DNA of 64,000 nt from Flavobacterium sp. ALD4 (GTDB lineage: Bacteria; Bacteroidota; Bacteroidia; Flavobacteriales; Flavobacteriaceae): positions 1-64,000 of the forward strand of contig NZ_PJBJ01000022.1 of NCBI RefSeq assembly GCF_002836475.1. Reading direction: 5' to 3'. The notes beneath the pieces were generated by a model. That model searched no databases, was not told the DNA's origin, and saw nothing but the letters and a program-made list of their open reading frames with translations. A program made the translations under genes and the position numbers. This document shows, piece by piece, positions 53,761 through 64,000 of the stretch. The first letter of the stretch is position 1. Every line of letters starts with the position of its first letter.

Positions 53761-55476
53761 TTATTTGTTTTTAAATGTTAAAGTAAAAGTAGTTCCTTTA
53801 TCGACTTCGCTTTCGATACTAATGGTTCCTCCCATAGCTTCAACTTGTGATTTTACGAGGTATAGTCCCAGTCCTTTGCTGTCAGGGTAGTTGTGAAACC
53901 TTTGGTAAAGACCGAAAACTTTATCTCGATTTCTTTCTAAATCAATTCCGATTCCATTGTCTTGAAAAATCAACGTGGTGTATCTCTCCCCTTGATGAGT
54001 AGATGCCACTATTTTAAGTGTTTTATTTTCTGATTTATATTTTATGGAATTTGTCAAAAGATTCAATAGGATGCTCTCTATGTAAGATTTGTTGATCTCT
54101 ACTACAGGGGCTTTCTCAAAATCAATACGTATTATAGGCTGGAGGGTGCTAATTTGAAAAGTGAGTTGGCTGTAAACGTTATCAAACACTTCTTTTAGTA
54201 CAACCGCTTCTTTTTGAATGGAAGGGTTATCTTTTATGATCATCACCTTAGTTAGATCATTGATTGTCTCATTTAGTAGGTGAGTTGACTTATTGAAGCC
54301 GTTTAAGATTTCTTTTAGTTCCGAGTTTTCAATGGGTATATCGTCGAGTAAACTCAATAAACCAGTTAGGTTAGACAAAGGGGCCCTAAGGTTGTGGGAA
54401 GTGATATATGAAAATTGCTTCAAGTCCTTATTATTTTGAGTTAATTCCCGAATGAGATGTTCTTTTTCTTTTTCCTGATTTCTCTCTTCAGAAACATCTC
54501 TTTGTATCGAAACCCAATGTGATAGTTCATTTTCTGAATTGTAAATCGGAATCATTGAAAATCGCAACCAAAACTCTTCTTGGTTCTTGGTGTAAGCTAT
54601 CATTTCTATTACACGCTCCTCTCTGTTTGTTATAGCCGATATTATTTTTTTGATATTACTCTTATCGGAATTAACGCCTCTTAAGAGGTCTGGAGATTTG
54701 CCTATAATTTCGTAAGTAGAATATCCTGTCATGACTGAAAAAGCCGGATTGACATAAACTATTTTTGGTAATTTACGTGCGTTAAAATTGGCTTCCGTAA
54801 TCATTATTGAATCTTTAGTTTGAACAATTACGGTTTCTAGTAACTTAAGTCGCAGTTCTTCTTCTTTTTGCTTTGTGATATCTTGAATGGCCCCAATCAT
54901 TCTGATTGCTTTGCCATTTTCGTCTTTTAGAAGGAATCCTCTGTCAAGTACATATTTATAGGAGTTGTCAGCGCATTTAAAGCGGTATTCATCTTGCCAA
55001 TTTTCTGTTTTTTGTTCTATAAAAGAATAGAGTTTAATTGACATTTTGATACTATCTTCGGGATGTATGTTGTCAAACCACCATTTTGAACTGTCTCCAA
55101 CTTGATGTTGTTCGTACCCGAAAATACTTTTTATTCCTTTGCTCCAAAAGAGATTGTCTTCCTGTATTTTCCAATCCCATATAGTGTCGCTAGTAGCCTT
55201 GGCTACAATATCGTATTTTTCATTTGATTCTTTAATTTCGTCGTTTGTATTCTTGAGTTTTTCAAAAATAATTTTGCTTCTCTTGTCGTTAGTGGATAGT
55301 ATATACCTAAAAGTAATACCAGTAAAAAATACTAAAACAAGATCCTTCGAGAAATTGTAAAACAGGTAATCATCTAAAAAATAGTACTTTACGGAAAGTT
55401 TGTGAAAAACGATAGCCAAAAAGACGGCTATAATGATATAAATGAGAGTTAACTGGTTGGTTTTGCTTTTCATCAC
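53761..55476 (-). CDS. PAS-domain sensor histidine kinase
   Basis: A 571-residue membrane kinase with two N-terminal membrane segments (about 9-27 and 43-61). PAS1 (about 85-200) and PAS2 (about 205-330) each end in DIT/DVS PAC motifs. A HisKA domain follows with the phospho-acceptor His in SYITSHNLRAPLSNL (about 360). The HATPase domain shows the N box (NLLTNSIKYKS), G1 (DNGIGIDL) and G2 (GLGLYLVKSQVEAMGG). It should phosphorylate the response regulator encoded 4 bp downstream. The signal is unknown. Confidence 0.93.
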   Translation of the reverse strand: MMKSKTNQLTLIYIIIAVFLAIVFHKLSVKYYFLDDYLFYNFSKDLVLVFFTGITFRYILSTNDKRSKIIFEKLKNTNDEIKESNEKYDIVAKATSDTIWDWKIQEDNLFWSKGIKSIFGYEQHQVGDSSKWWFDNIHPEDSIKMSIKLYSFIEQKTENWQDEYRFKCADNSYKYVLDRGFLLKDENGKAIRMIGAIQDITKQKEEELRLKLLETVIVQTKDSIMITEANFNARKLPKIVYVNPAFSVMTGYSTYEIIGKSPDLLRGVNSDKSNIKKIISAITNREERVIEMIAYTKNQEEFWLRFSMIPIYNSENELSHWVSIQRDVSEERNQEKEKEHLIRELTQNNKDLKQFSYITSHNLRAPLSNLTGLLSLLDDIPIENSELKEILNGFNKSTHLLNETINDLTKVMIIKDNPSIQKEAVVLKEVFDNVYSQLTFQISTLQPIIRIDFEKAPVVEINKSYIESILLNLLTNSIKYKSENKTLKIVASTHQGERYTTLIFQDNGIGIDLERNRDKVFGLYQRFHNYPDSKGLGLYLVKSQVEAMGGTISIESEVDKGTTFTLTFKNK

Positions 55477-55605
55477 TCAAATGTAATTAATTATAATGAA
55501 TTATAAAATACCCTGATACACTTATTTTTCTACTCTAATTTGATATCTAAAACGTTAACAATATGTAAACTATTGTAGAAATATTTTTTATGTCAAAATA
55601 AAGTG

Positions 55606-55613
55606 TACCTTTG
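55606..55613 (+). promoter_or_regulatory. Bacteroidota -7 element of typA
   Basis: TACCTTTG, 19 bp upstream of the typA ATG. Confidence 0.6.
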
Positions 55614-55632
55614 CACACATTAAAAATCACAG

Positions 55633-57429
55633 ATGGAATCTATTAGAAACATTGCAATTATTGCCCACGTCGATCACGGTAAAACAACTTTGGTTGATAA
55701 AATTATGTATCACTGTCAATTATTTCGTGACAACGAAAACACAGGTGATCTAATCCTTGATAACAACGACTTAGAGCGTGAAAGAGGTATTACCATTACT
55801 TCTAAAAATGTTTCGGTAGTATACAAAGGAACAAAAATCAACATTATTGACACTCCTGGTCACGCCGATTTTGGTGGTGAGGTAGAACGAGTATTGAATA
55901 TGGCTGATGGAGTTTGTCTACTAGTAGATGCTTTTGAAGGACCAATGCCACAGACACGTTTTGTATTACAAAAAGCGCTTGACCTTGGTTTGAAGCCATG
56001 CGTTGTAATTAATAAAGTTGATAAAGAAAACTGTACTCCTGAAGAAGTTCATGAGAAAGTATTTGACTTAATGTTTGAATTAGGTGCAGAAGAGTGGCAG
56101 TTAGATTTTCCAACTGTTTACGGTTCGGCTAAAAATAACTGGATGTCTGACCATTGGGAAAACGTAACGGATAATGTTGAAGCATTGTTAGATATGGTAC
56201 TTGCTAACGTGCCTGCTCCTAAAGTTTCAGAAGGTACTCCACAAATGTTGATTACGTCATTAGACTTTTCAGCTTTTACGGGTCGTATCGCTATCGGTCG
56301 TCTTGAAAGAGGTGTGTTGAAAGAAGGTATGCCAATCTCATTAGTTAAAAGAGATGGTACAACAACAAAATCAAGAATTAAAGAGCTTCATACTTTTGAA
56401 GGTCTTGGTCGTAAGAAAGTGCAAGAAGTAACTGCTGGAGATATATGTGCTATTGTTGGAGTTGAAGGTTTTGAAATTGGTGATACTATCGCTGATTATG
56501 ATAATCCGGAAGCTTTGAAATCAATCGCTATTGATGAGCCTACAATGAGTATGTTGTTTACAATCAATGACTCTCCTTTCTTTGGTAAAGAGGGTAAATT
56601 TGTGACTTCTCGTCATATTAGAGATAGATTGACAAAAGAATTAGAGAAAAATTTAGCCATGAAAATGGGTGAAACTGATTCTGCTGATAAATTTATGGTT
56701 TTTGGACGTGGAGTACTTCACTTGTCTGTTCTTATTGAAACAATGAGAAGAGAAGGATATGAATTACAAATTGGTCAACCGCAGGTTATCATCAAAGAAA
56801 TTGATGGTAAAAAATGTGAGCCAATTGAGGAATTAACTATCGATTTACCAGAAAATCTTTCTGGAAGAGCTGTAGAGTTTGTTACAATCCGTAAAGGAGA
56901 AATGTTGAGCATGGAAGGTAAAGGAGAACGTATGATTATAAAATTCAATATTCCATCACGTGGAATTATCGGATTGCGTAATCAATTGTTGACTGCTACT
57001 GCTGGAGAAGCTATTATGTCGCACCGTTTCATAGGATACGAACCTTTTAAAGGAGCAATTCCTGGAAGAAATAATGGTTCACTGATCTCTATGGAAAATG
57101 GAAAAGCAATTCCTTATTCTATCGATAAATTACAAGATCGTGGTAAATTCTTCGTTAACCCTAATGATGAAATTTATGAAGGTCAAGTAATTGGAGAAAA
57201 TTCACGTAGTGATGATATGAGTGTAAACGTAACTAAGGCTAAGAAACAGTCTAACGTTCGTTCTTCTGGAAATGATGAAAAAGCGAGAATAATACCTCCA
57301 ATTATTTTCTCATTAGAAGAAGCTTTAGAATACATTCAGAAAGATGAATATGTAGAGGTAACTCCGAAATCTATTCGTTTGAGAAAAATACATTTGACTG
57401 AAACTGATAGAAAAAGATTTAAAATCTAA
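55633..57429 (+). CDS. typA: GTPase TypA/BipA
   Basis: A 598-residue translational GTPase of the BipA family that acts on ribosomes under stress or during 50S assembly. The G motifs are AHVDHGKTT (11-19), [17 protein letters not shown] (72-79) and NKVDKE (126-131). EF-G-like domains II and III follow, along with domain V and the C-terminal BipA domain ([19 protein letters not shown]). The length agrees with the family. It is monocistronic, with its own promoter and terminator, and divergent from the kinase gene. Confidence 0.97.
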   Translation: MESIRNIAIIAHVDHGKTTLVDKIMYHCQLFRDNENTGDLILDNNDLERERGITITSKNVSVVYKGTKINIIDTPGHADFGGEVERVLNMADGVCLLVDAFEGPMPQTRFVLQKALDLGLKPCVVINKVDKENCTPEEVHEKVFDLMFELGAEEWQLDFPTVYGSAKNNWMSDHWENVTDNVEALLDMVLANVPAPKVSEGTPQMLITSLDFSAFTGRIAIGRLERGVLKEGMPISLVKRDGTTTKSRIKELHTFEGLGRKKVQEVTAGDICAIVGVEGFEIGDTIADYDNPEALKSIAIDEPTMSMLFTINDSPFFGKEGKFVTSRHIRDRLTKELEKNLAMKMGETDSADKFMVFGRGVLHLSVLIETMRREGYELQIGQPQVIIKEIDGKKCEPIEELTIDLPENLSGRAVEFVTIRKGEMLSMEGKGERMIIKFNIPSRGIIGLRNQLLTATAGEAIMSHRFIGYEPFKGAIPGRNNGSLISMENGKAIPYSIDKLQDRGKFFVNPNDEIYEGQVIGENSRSDDMSVNVTKAKKQSNVRSSGNDEKARIIPPIIFSLEEALEYIQKDEYVEVTPKSIRLRKIHLTETDRKRFKI

Positions 57430-57445
57430 TTTTATTATTAAATAG

Positions 57446-57477
57446 AAAAAAGCCATTCGAAAGAATGGCTTTTTTTA
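57446..57477 (+). terminator. Rho-independent terminator of typA
   Basis: AAAAAAGCCATTC pairs with GAATGGCTTTTTT over a GAAA tetraloop. Confidence 0.9.
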
Positions 57478-57633
57478 TGCCTGCTATTTAGATAAGTTAT
57501 GATTTCATCCTAAATAAGTAGGTTATACTAATTATAGTTCTTTATTAGTACGGAAAATTATGGTATAAGGCCGATATAGTATGAAAGCGATCCAATTTTT
57601 ATTGAAGTATATTGAATACATAATCAGTATTAC

Positions 57634-60600
57634 TTATCTTTTCAAACTAAAATGGCCCTTTGCAGCTCTTCCATCTTCCAGCTCTATTGTAAACCAATAG
57701 TCATCCGCGGGAAGCGTCAGACCATTGAAAGTACCATCCCAACCTTCATCAGATGGATTTATTTTTTTAAGAAGTTTGCCGTAACGGTCAAAAATAAATA
57801 TAATAGATTTAGAATTAAAGTCTTTATTTGCTCCTTTTAAATTCCAGTAGTCATTATATCCATCACCATTTGGAGTGAAAAATTTTGGCGCTCCAAGTAT
57901 CGCAATACGTTGGCTGACAATACCACATCCATTTTTATCGTTTACATATACTTCGTGTATTCCTGCAGGAACATTATCAAAGAAATTAGATGATTGAAAA
58001 GGTCCGTATGAATCATTTAAGCTATATTCATAATTACCAGAACCAGTTACATTTACGGTAACGGTATTAATATCTGTCATGTCAGCAATGTCAATGGTTT
58101 GAATCGTGGCAATATTCGAAGCGGTTACCTTTATAGTTCGAATTCTACTACAACCCCATGAATTGGTTACTTTAACTGAGTATATACCTTCTTCAAATAC
58201 AAGCAATGTGTAATTTGTTCCTATAGAAGGAGAAACCCCAACTTTATTCCAGGCATAGGCATAATTAGTTATTGATGTGCCATCTTGAATTCCGGCATCA
58301 AGTTCAACACTAAATTTAGGGTTATCATCACAAATTAATGCATCCTCATTTCCATTTGTATTTAAGCTGATATTGGGTAAAGGATTAACAATAAAAGGAA
58401 TAATTAGAGACGCAGTACATGTTGTGTTTATCGTGTTTTCAATTGTGACCTTAATGTTTTGTGTAACAGTAACAAATGGATTGGGCAAGGGACTAGGTAA
58501 TGAATTTCCATTTTTGTCAAAGTACTTAACAATCATCCCAGTTTGCCCGTTCAGAATTGTCGCCTCAAAAGTTGATGTGTCGAAAGCAAATTGCCCATTT
58601 TGAAGTAAAGGCTTTGGCTCGTCATCACATACTGTCGTCAAGGAAGTAGGTATTGAAAAAGCTTCCGGTAGATCATCGACAGTAAATACAATTAGTGTTT
58701 CATCATAACACTTTAATGTCGAATTATTAGTCACGACCGCTTTAATGGTTTGCGAAGGTGTTGCAAATGTGGCAGGGAATGGACTTGGCAAAGGATTATT
58801 ACTTGAATCAAAATAGGTCACAGTTACATCAGTTTGACCATTCAATAACGTCGATTGAAGCGCAGCGGTGTTAAAAGTATAAACTCCATCTTGATTGTCG
58901 TCACATTGTCTAGGAATAGTGACAGGATTTGCAAAGGGTAGTTTTTCAACTGATAGTTTAATGAAGTCACCAAAGCCAAAGCCGCAATCATTAGTTAAAT
59001 TATTATTGACTCTTACCCAAATATTTTGAACATTAGGAATGTCATTCCTAAAGTTTTTATATTCAGTAGGATTTATGGCAAGTGAATTTCCAAAAGTGTC
59101 ATTTTGAACTAAAGCATCGTTCCTGTTTCTATAATATTTAATATTGTGATCTGATAATGGTAAAGGTAGTTTAGCTTCTACATCTGCAATAGCATTGGTT
59201 AAATCAAAAGAAGTTATCCCATCTCTTTTATTTGTATTTAGCTCAGCTGTTGATGATCCGTCTGCCGCTAGAGTGTCATCACAAACAGGAGGTACTTTAA
59301 AACTATAGCCTAGTGGGAATTGTGACGATGCAACTTTTAATGTTAATTTGGCAATCCTAAAACAACCAGTAATTTTATCAGCTACTCTTACCCAAACATA
59401 CATTATTCCTTGGGGAGCTGGAAGGGGGGGATTTATATTCTCAAAAGCAAGTGGTGTTGAAATTGGAACAATTGATAATGGATTATTTGCTTCAGCTTGT
59501 GAAGTGTAGTATGTGAAATTTTCATTTATAAAATTGTTAGAAATTACGTTGTTTTTCAATGTTAAATTGAAAAATGTTTTTAAATCTGAATCATCATCAC
59601 ATTGTATAATTGTTGTAACATTTACAATTGGTAATGGATTAACTATTAATGTTGTTGGATCAGAATCCAAACCGCAAGAATTTCCGATTTTGTTCAGTTT
59701 AACGCGATATTTGAAATCGTTCATTGCATTGGAAACACTTGTAATAGTCATGGTGTTTGTAGTAGCGTTTGAATACGTTGCAGTATTAGATATATCTGTC
59801 CAAGTTGTACCATTGGTAGAAAGTTGCCATTGGTAGCTATCACCATTATCAGTTATTGAAATATTTACATTTTCTGATTCACAAGTTGGCGGAGCATCAG
59901 GTTGTGTCGTTATTACAATTGGGGCAGCAATAATGTAGTTTTGATTTGGGGTTGTATAGCCAATGCCGCTCGTAACAACTCCATTAGCATCAACAGTTGG
60001 AGAAACAGTTCCTCCGAGAAGTTTATCTCCGTCCGGATCTGTAAATCCAGCTTCAAAAACATCACTACATAAATCATTATCACTGTCTAAGTCACGATAA
60101 TTCGCTATTCCATTACCATCGGTGTCAGTAATAGAGTATTTTAATATTCCAGAATCTATAAAGGTTTCTACAGAATCATAAAGACCATTTGAGCCAAAAC
60201 TCGCTGGATTGCCATCTATAATTCCGTCTGAATTAGCATCTATGGCATTACTTCCATCTTCTACTAAATCATAAATTCCATCATTGTCACTATCTAAATC
60301 TAAATAATCGGCAACTCCGTCATTATCAGTATCTTTTGGAGTTAGTCCATTAGCTCCAAAAGCATCATACAAACCATCATGATTGGCATCGGTAAATAAT
60401 GTAATTAGGTTGTTTCCTTGAGCCTCAATACTATCAGGTATTCCGTCGTTATCGCTATCTGCATCTAAGTCATCTGTGATACCATCACCATCAGAATCTC
60501 TTGGAACGCAAACGGCAAAAAAGCTAAAACTCGCATTGTTTGTATCTGAATCAGATAAGTTTTTATGGGTAAAACTAATCGATTTTGATAAATAGGTTTG

Positions 60601-62802
60601 AAATTTAAAATCAACTGTCGGAGCTGATCCAGAAGTAGGTAGTAAGATAGTGCTATTTAATCTAAATCGAATTTCAAAAGAAGAATAAACAATAACACCA
60701 CTTTCATAAATCCCATCATAATTAGTGTCAATTAACAATTGATTTGAGGGGTTTAAAACAGTTATCGTTTTATTGGTATCAGATTTAATTACAAATTCTT
60801 CATTAGATAATGATGATGCAGTTGCAGTAGTACTGGGGTTGTATTTTAATCCGACACTGATTGGGTTGTTGAAATCTAATTTGTAGGTTACAGCATTTGT
60901 TATTCCTGCGGCTAAGTTGGTCGTAAAGCTATCACCCGAACTTCCTGTGAAAGTATTTGTTCCTGAACCTGAAATTGTTGGAGACCCTATGTATGAATTA
61001 CTGTAATTGCCAATAGCAACACTACCTGATGGGCTTGAAACAGGTATTGCTTTGTCTCCATAAGACTCTGTGCAATTTGTTATGCCATCATTATCGTTAT
61101 CAATGTCAATATTATTATTTATTCCGTCATTATCAGTATCAATTGGGCAGTCACTTACTGGAATTTCATCAGATGGAGTTTCCGTTCCACAACTGATAAT
61201 GAATTTTTTAACCTTATAATATCCAGGTCCTTTTTCTGAAAGGCTTGGTGTATACGTGTTTGATATTGCTCCTGGAATATCCTGACCATTGTAAACCCAT
61301 TGAAATCTATTGTTTAAAGGGTCTGACGTGATACTTAATTCAACATTAGGCATACAGCCTGTAGTTGTTGAAGTTATGCTACTAAATGTGATTTCTGGTT
61401 TTGTATCAAAACCGGAATAATATCCGCCATAGGTTGCAGCGCCATTAGAGCTATAAAAGGAAACATAAACCTGCTTGCTTGATATCACCGCTATATTTCC
61501 CGTTGAAATTGGAATCGAATATCTTTCAAAAGTAGACTTCCCATCTATAGTAATAGGTAAAGAGGTCACAGGATCACCGTTTATTAATATAGTTGCTCCA
61601 GCTTCAGTTACGATATTTAAACTACCGTCAGTGTAATTTATATTTCCTATTTGTTCAATATATGGAATGTTATCTACAGTATTAGGTGTGGCACAATTTA
61701 AGGGTGGTACAAAGAACATGTTTTGATTGGCCGGTGGAGAATAAACAGTGCTGTTTCCGCCAATACATTGGTAAGCAAAAACCTTATTAGAACTTGAAAC
61801 ATATAAACTCCCATTTGTACTAAATTGGCTTCCATCAATCGCGACATAATCACCCTCATTAGCCAGAGTTGCATAAGGAGCTGAAATTCCATTTAGATTA
61901 ATGATAGTATTTGGTTTATGAGCAATCAAGATAACCCGTTCTAATTCATCTGTACCCGCTCCTTTTACAAAAATATATTCTGTTCCCGTTTTGTCAAATG
62001 GAACTATTTGGTCAAAACCTACATCCCTTCCGCTTGGAACTAGATTTCCATTTTGATTTGGTACTAAATTCGCGCTATTGCTTCCGCCAAAAGAACCCGA
62101 ATTGACTACCACCGGCTTGTCTGCAGTGACTAGTGCACCAATAATTTTGGAACTGTTTGAAGGAACGGTGTTATCTGTATTTTCTAAGGCTAGAACATAG
62201 CTTTCGTTTTTGTTTAAAATCACATTTAATGGACCATTAAAAAAGGTTCCGTTTGAAAGTATTGTACCCGGTGGTATATTCGAAATGGTAATTGTTGTGC
62301 CATTCTCCGTTGCTAAAATCGAAGCAAAATTCAATAAACTTGTGTCAAAAAGTGGGTTGAGCATAGCGCCTAATCTGAATTCAGTTCCCAATGCACTATT
62401 TCCTTTAGATACTAGCCCCCCTGCGTGATTATAGGACCCACTTGGATTTTCGCCTGCATTTACTCTTACGCTGGTATAAATTAAATCATCAGCTTCAATG
62501 ATATATCCTTTATTACTTATTTTACCCGTACTGGCTTTCGGAATAAATAACTGACTGTTATTCCCTTGCCCAATAGGATGAATTACTGGATTACTATTAG
62601 TAACGACTCGTGTAATTGTGTTTCCTCCAATTTCAATAATTTTGACACTAACGTCCGTATTGCTAGGTGTCGAAATGTATACATATTGATCTTCTGCCAA
62701 GTTGTTTTGTGCAGTTAAAGGCGGGATATAATGCGTTTTACTAAACTGTGCAAAGGAGCTTATTGATAAAAAAGTAAAGAAAGTTAGTAAAGCATTTTTC
62801 AT
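57634..62802 (-). CDS. Giant T9SS type B cargo: IgGFc-binding-like, TSP3 and sorting domain
   Basis: A 1722-residue exported protein (signal peptide ISSFAQ). Residues about 25-475 resemble the IgGFc-binding N-terminal domain (THYIPPLTAQ, YVYISTPS, LVTADKPVVVNSGS). An Ig/PKD-like module follows (about 475-555). Calcium-binding thrombospondin type 3 repeats (DTDNDGINNNIDIDNDNDG; DSDGDGITDDLDADSDNDG) flank a beta domain, at about 555-585 and 765-930. Several related Ig-like modules carry a repeated ILNGQTxxxVxYFD motif (about 1300-1480). The last 85 residues are the gliding-motility-associated, type B T9SS sorting domain (FFTPNGDGYNDYWN, FDRYGKLLKKI, GHFSLKR). It is probably a surface adhesin or scaffold; the ligand is unknown. 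Confidence 0.92.
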   Translation of the reverse strand: MKNALLTFFTFLSISSFAQFSKTHYIPPLTAQNNLAEDQYVYISTPSNTDVSVKIIEIGGNTITRVVTNSNPVIHPIGQGNNSQLFIPKASTGKISNKGYIIEADDLIYTSVRVNAGENPSGSYNHAGGLVSKGNSALGTEFRLGAMLNPLFDTSLLNFASILATENGTTITISNIPPGTILSNGTFFNGPLNVILNKNESYVLALENTDNTVPSNSSKIIGALVTADKPVVVNSGSFGGSNSANLVPNQNGNLVPSGRDVGFDQIVPFDKTGTEYIFVKGAGTDELERVILIAHKPNTIINLNGISAPYATLANEGDYVAIDGSQFSTNGSLYVSSSNKVFAYQCIGGNSTVYSPPANQNMFFVPPLNCATPNTVDNIPYIEQIGNINYTDGSLNIVTEAGATILINGDPVTSLPITIDGKSTFERYSIPISTGNIAVISSKQVYVSFYSSNGAATYGGYYSGFDTKPEITFSSITSTTTGCMPNVELSITSDPLNNRFQWVYNGQDIPGAISNTYTPSLSEKGPGYYKVKKFIISCGTETPSDEIPVSDCPIDTDNDGINNNIDIDNDNDGITNCTESYGDKAIPVSSPSGSVAIGNYSNSYIGSPTISGSGTNTFTGSSGDSFTTNLAAGITNAVTYKLDFNNPISVGLKYNPSTTATASSLSNEEFVIKSDTNKTITVLNPSNQLLIDTNYDGIYESGVIVYSSFEIRFRLNSTILLPTSGSAPTVDFKFQTYLSKSISFTHKNLSDSDTNNASFSFFAVCVPRDSDGDGITDDLDADSDNDGIPDSIEAQGNNLITLFTDANHDGLYDAFGANGLTPKDTDNDGVADYLDLDSDNDGIYDLVEDGSNAIDANSDGIIDGNPASFGSNGLYDSVETFIDSGILKYSITDTDGNGIANYRDLDSDNDLCSDVFEAGFTDPDGDKLLGGTVSPTVDANGVVTSGIGYTTPNQNYIIAAPIVITTQPDAPPTCESENVNISITDNGDSYQWQLSTNGTTWTDISNTATYSNATTNTMTITSVSNAMNDFKYRVKLNKIGNSCGLDSDPTTLIVNPLPIVNVTTIIQCDDDSDLKTFFNLTLKNNVISNNFINENFTYYTSQAEANNPLSIVPISTPLAFENINPPLPAPQGIMYVWVRVADKITGCFRIAKLTLKVASSQFPLGYSFKVPPVCDDTLAADGSSTAELNTNKRDGITSFDLTNAIADVEAKLPLPLSDHNIKYYRNRNDALVQNDTFGNSLAINPTEYKNFRNDIPNVQNIWVRVNNNLTNDCGFGFGDFIKLSVEKLPFANPVTIPRQCDDNQDGVYTFNTAALQSTLLNGQTDVTVTYFDSSNNPLPSPFPATFATPSQTIKAVVTNNSTLKCYDETLIVFTVDDLPEAFSIPTSLTTVCDDEPKPLLQNGQFAFDTSTFEATILNGQTGMIVKYFDKNGNSLPSPLPNPFVTVTQNIKVTIENTINTTCTASLIIPFIVNPLPNISLNTNGNEDALICDDNPKFSVELDAGIQDGTSITNYAYAWNKVGVSPSIGTNYTLLVFEEGIYSVKVTNSWGCSRIRTIKVTASNIATIQTIDIADMTDINTVTVNVTGSGNYEYSLNDSYGPFQSSNFFDNVPAGIHEVYVNDKNGCGIVSQRIAILGAPKFFTPNGDGYNDYWNLKGANKDFNSKSIIFIFDRYGKLLKKINPSDEGWDGTFNGLTLPADDYWFTIELEDGRAAKGHFSLKR

Positions 62803-62826
62803 AGGCTAAAAATAGGTAAATAAGTT

Positions 62827-64000
62827 TTATTTTTTTAAAGTGAAGTGGCCTTTTATGACTTTTCCATCTTCAAAAGTTAAATTAAACCAATAATCATCAG
62901 CAGTTAATGGATGTCCATTGAATGTACCATTCCATCCCACACTTGTATGACTTATTTCTTTTAATAATTTTCCATAGCGATTAAATATGGTTATCGTGGA
63001 TTTTGGTAATAGATCTAGGTTTTCAATATTCCACTGATCATTATAGCCATCTCCGTTAGGGGTGAAATATCTAGGATAATCCAATACATAAAAGACAAAA
63101 GGATTTGATAAACCGCAACCATTTTTATCTCTGGCATAAGCGATATAAGTTCCTGCGGCTATTCCTTCAAATTGAGGGTTATCCTGAAAATAGGAACCAT
63201 CAATTGAAAATTCATAATCTCCCGCTCCTGTAAATTCTATGACAACTGAATTTTCATTTCCTGAGAAATCATTTATGATAGCTCCTGTTATAGTAGCAAT
63301 CTCCGAAGCGGTTATATAAAAGTTTTTGGTTGTTTCACATCCAGTTGCATTGCGGACTTTGACGGAATAATCACCGGCTGAAGTTACCGTAATACTGCTG
63401 GTTGTTGCGCCGGTATTCCATAAGTAGCTGGAGAATCCTGCAGCGACTGATATGTTTGTCGTATTCCCGTCGCACAGACTTCTGTTTACATCTTGAAAAT
63501 TCGGAGGGTCAAACGTCGCCACAAGGAGTGTGATAGGAGTAAGGGCATAGCAATCGGGACTATTTACGATTCTTGCAAAAATAGTTTGCTGATTGGGAGT
63601 CGTATTTTTGTATGCATTTGGGAGCACATTATTTTGTGAAACAGCATCATTTGAATTTAAATAATATTCGACAACTAAGCCTACCGGCAATCCAGTCAAA
63701 ACTTGAGGTGTTACTTGTGAATTTAAATCAAAAAGAGACAGGCCGTCTTGGGCTGCGTCTACATCACAAATTTTCACGGGATTTTGTGCTGCGATTGTGT
63801 TGCTCGAGATTTGCAGGGTAAGCTCTGCATAATTTGTGCAACCATAGCTGTTTGATGCTCTTGCATAAACGATTTGATTTGCTGAAGTGTTATTATAATT
63901 CTTAGGGTTTGCTATTGGATTGGTATCAGTTAAATTTTCATAATACACGACAGGTTTCAAACTCGCATCACTGTTTGTTATGGCATTATCCATTTTGGTC
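62827..64000 (-). CDS. T9SS type B cargo protein, 3' part only
   Basis: The reading frame is open through the right edge, so the N-terminal part lies outside the window. The visible 390 residues hold Ig-like modules of the same family as the neighbouring giant protein (ICDVDAAQDGLSLFDLNSQ; LSNPFVFY). It closes with a type B sorting domain (YFTPNGDGYNDQWNIENLD, IFNRYGKLLKEI, GHFTLKK). The last 130 residues closely match the giant protein, so the two are tandem paralogues with 24 bp between them and are probably cotranscribed. The ATG at 63993 is an internal Met, not a start. Confidence 0.85.
   Translation of the reverse strand, partial: TKMDNAITNSDASLKPVVYYENLTDTNPIANPKNYNNTSANQIVYARASNSYGCTNYAELTLQISSNTIAAQNPVKICDVDAAQDGLSLFDLNSQVTPQVLTGLPVGLVVEYYLNSNDAVSQNNVLPNAYKNTTPNQQTIFARIVNSPDCYALTPITLLVATFDPPNFQDVNRSLCDGNTTNISVAAGFSSYLWNTGATTSSITVTSAGDYSVKVRNATGCETTKNFYITASEIATITGAIINDFSGNENSVVIEFTGAGDYEFSIDGSYFQDNPQFEGIAAGTYIAYARDKNGCGLSNPFVFYVLDYPRYFTPNGDGYNDQWNIENLDLLPKSTITIFNRYGKLLKEISHTSVGWNGTFNGHPLTADDYWFNLTFEDGKVIKGHFTLKK

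Overview
The window looks like chromosomal DNA of a Flavobacterium-type member of the Bacteroidota. It is AT-rich. Starts rarely carry Shine-Dalgarno sites, and many genes are preceded by the TAnnTTTG -7 promoter element of this phylum. Marker genes agree: type III glutamine synthetase, the gliding lipoprotein GldI, several type IX secretion (T9SS) cargo proteins with type A or type B C-terminal sorting domains, an archaeal-type ProS, and the pyrG-yidC neighbourhood. I see no prophage, plasmid, CRISPR array or rRNA operon.

Layout. 1-2.5 kb: the 3' end of a SprB-repeat T9SS protein, then an array of about 140-bp palindromic elements surrounding a small GIY-YIG nuclease gene. 2.5-8.1 kb: DUF1543 protein, two paralogous lipoproteins (one with a collagen-like insert), TerC and GlnN. 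8.4-17.7 kb: DUF4242 protein, a PurM-like protein, a GNAT acetyltransferase, a PAS-only membrane protein, a P1B metal ATPase and a Rieske-flavodoxin fusion. 17.8-23.7 kb, minus strand: two cyclophilin-FKBP fusions, GldI and a DHH phosphoesterase, then a CLC transporter that looks fluoride-type, with RidA. 23.9-34.2 kb: paired secreted proteins, GuaA, a LysM/PBP1 protein, DUF3820 protein, PyrG and YidC. 34.8-43.2 kb: fasciclin lipoprotein, MORN-repeat protein, MnmA, a T9SS subtilase operon and a beta-barrel protein. 43.4-57.4 kb: amidase, RimO, FadL-like protein, two Trp/Gly/Asn/Tyr-rich lipoproteins, ProS, three tRNA-Glu, S20, a kinase/response-regulator pair and TypA. 57.6-64 kb: two large type B T9SS proteins, the second running off the window.

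Much of the content is housekeeping (nucleotide synthesis, translation, membrane insertion) mixed with envelope and surface functions (T9SS cargo, lipoproteins, periplasmic foldases, peptidoglycan binding and cleavage).

The most striking structural theme is local tandem duplication. Three separate segments of about 0.2, 0.5 and 1.8 kb (rpsT 3' end; yidC 3' end plus fasciclin 3' end; FadL-like 5' end plus lipoprotein plus proS 5' end) are each present twice in tandem, with the redundant gene ends decayed to remnants. Several intact neighbours are also tandem paralogues. The best candidate for an undescribed system is the palindromic-element array around the GIY-YIG gene, whose layout resembles REP elements with their dedicated nuclease. 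That is a hypothesis from layout only.
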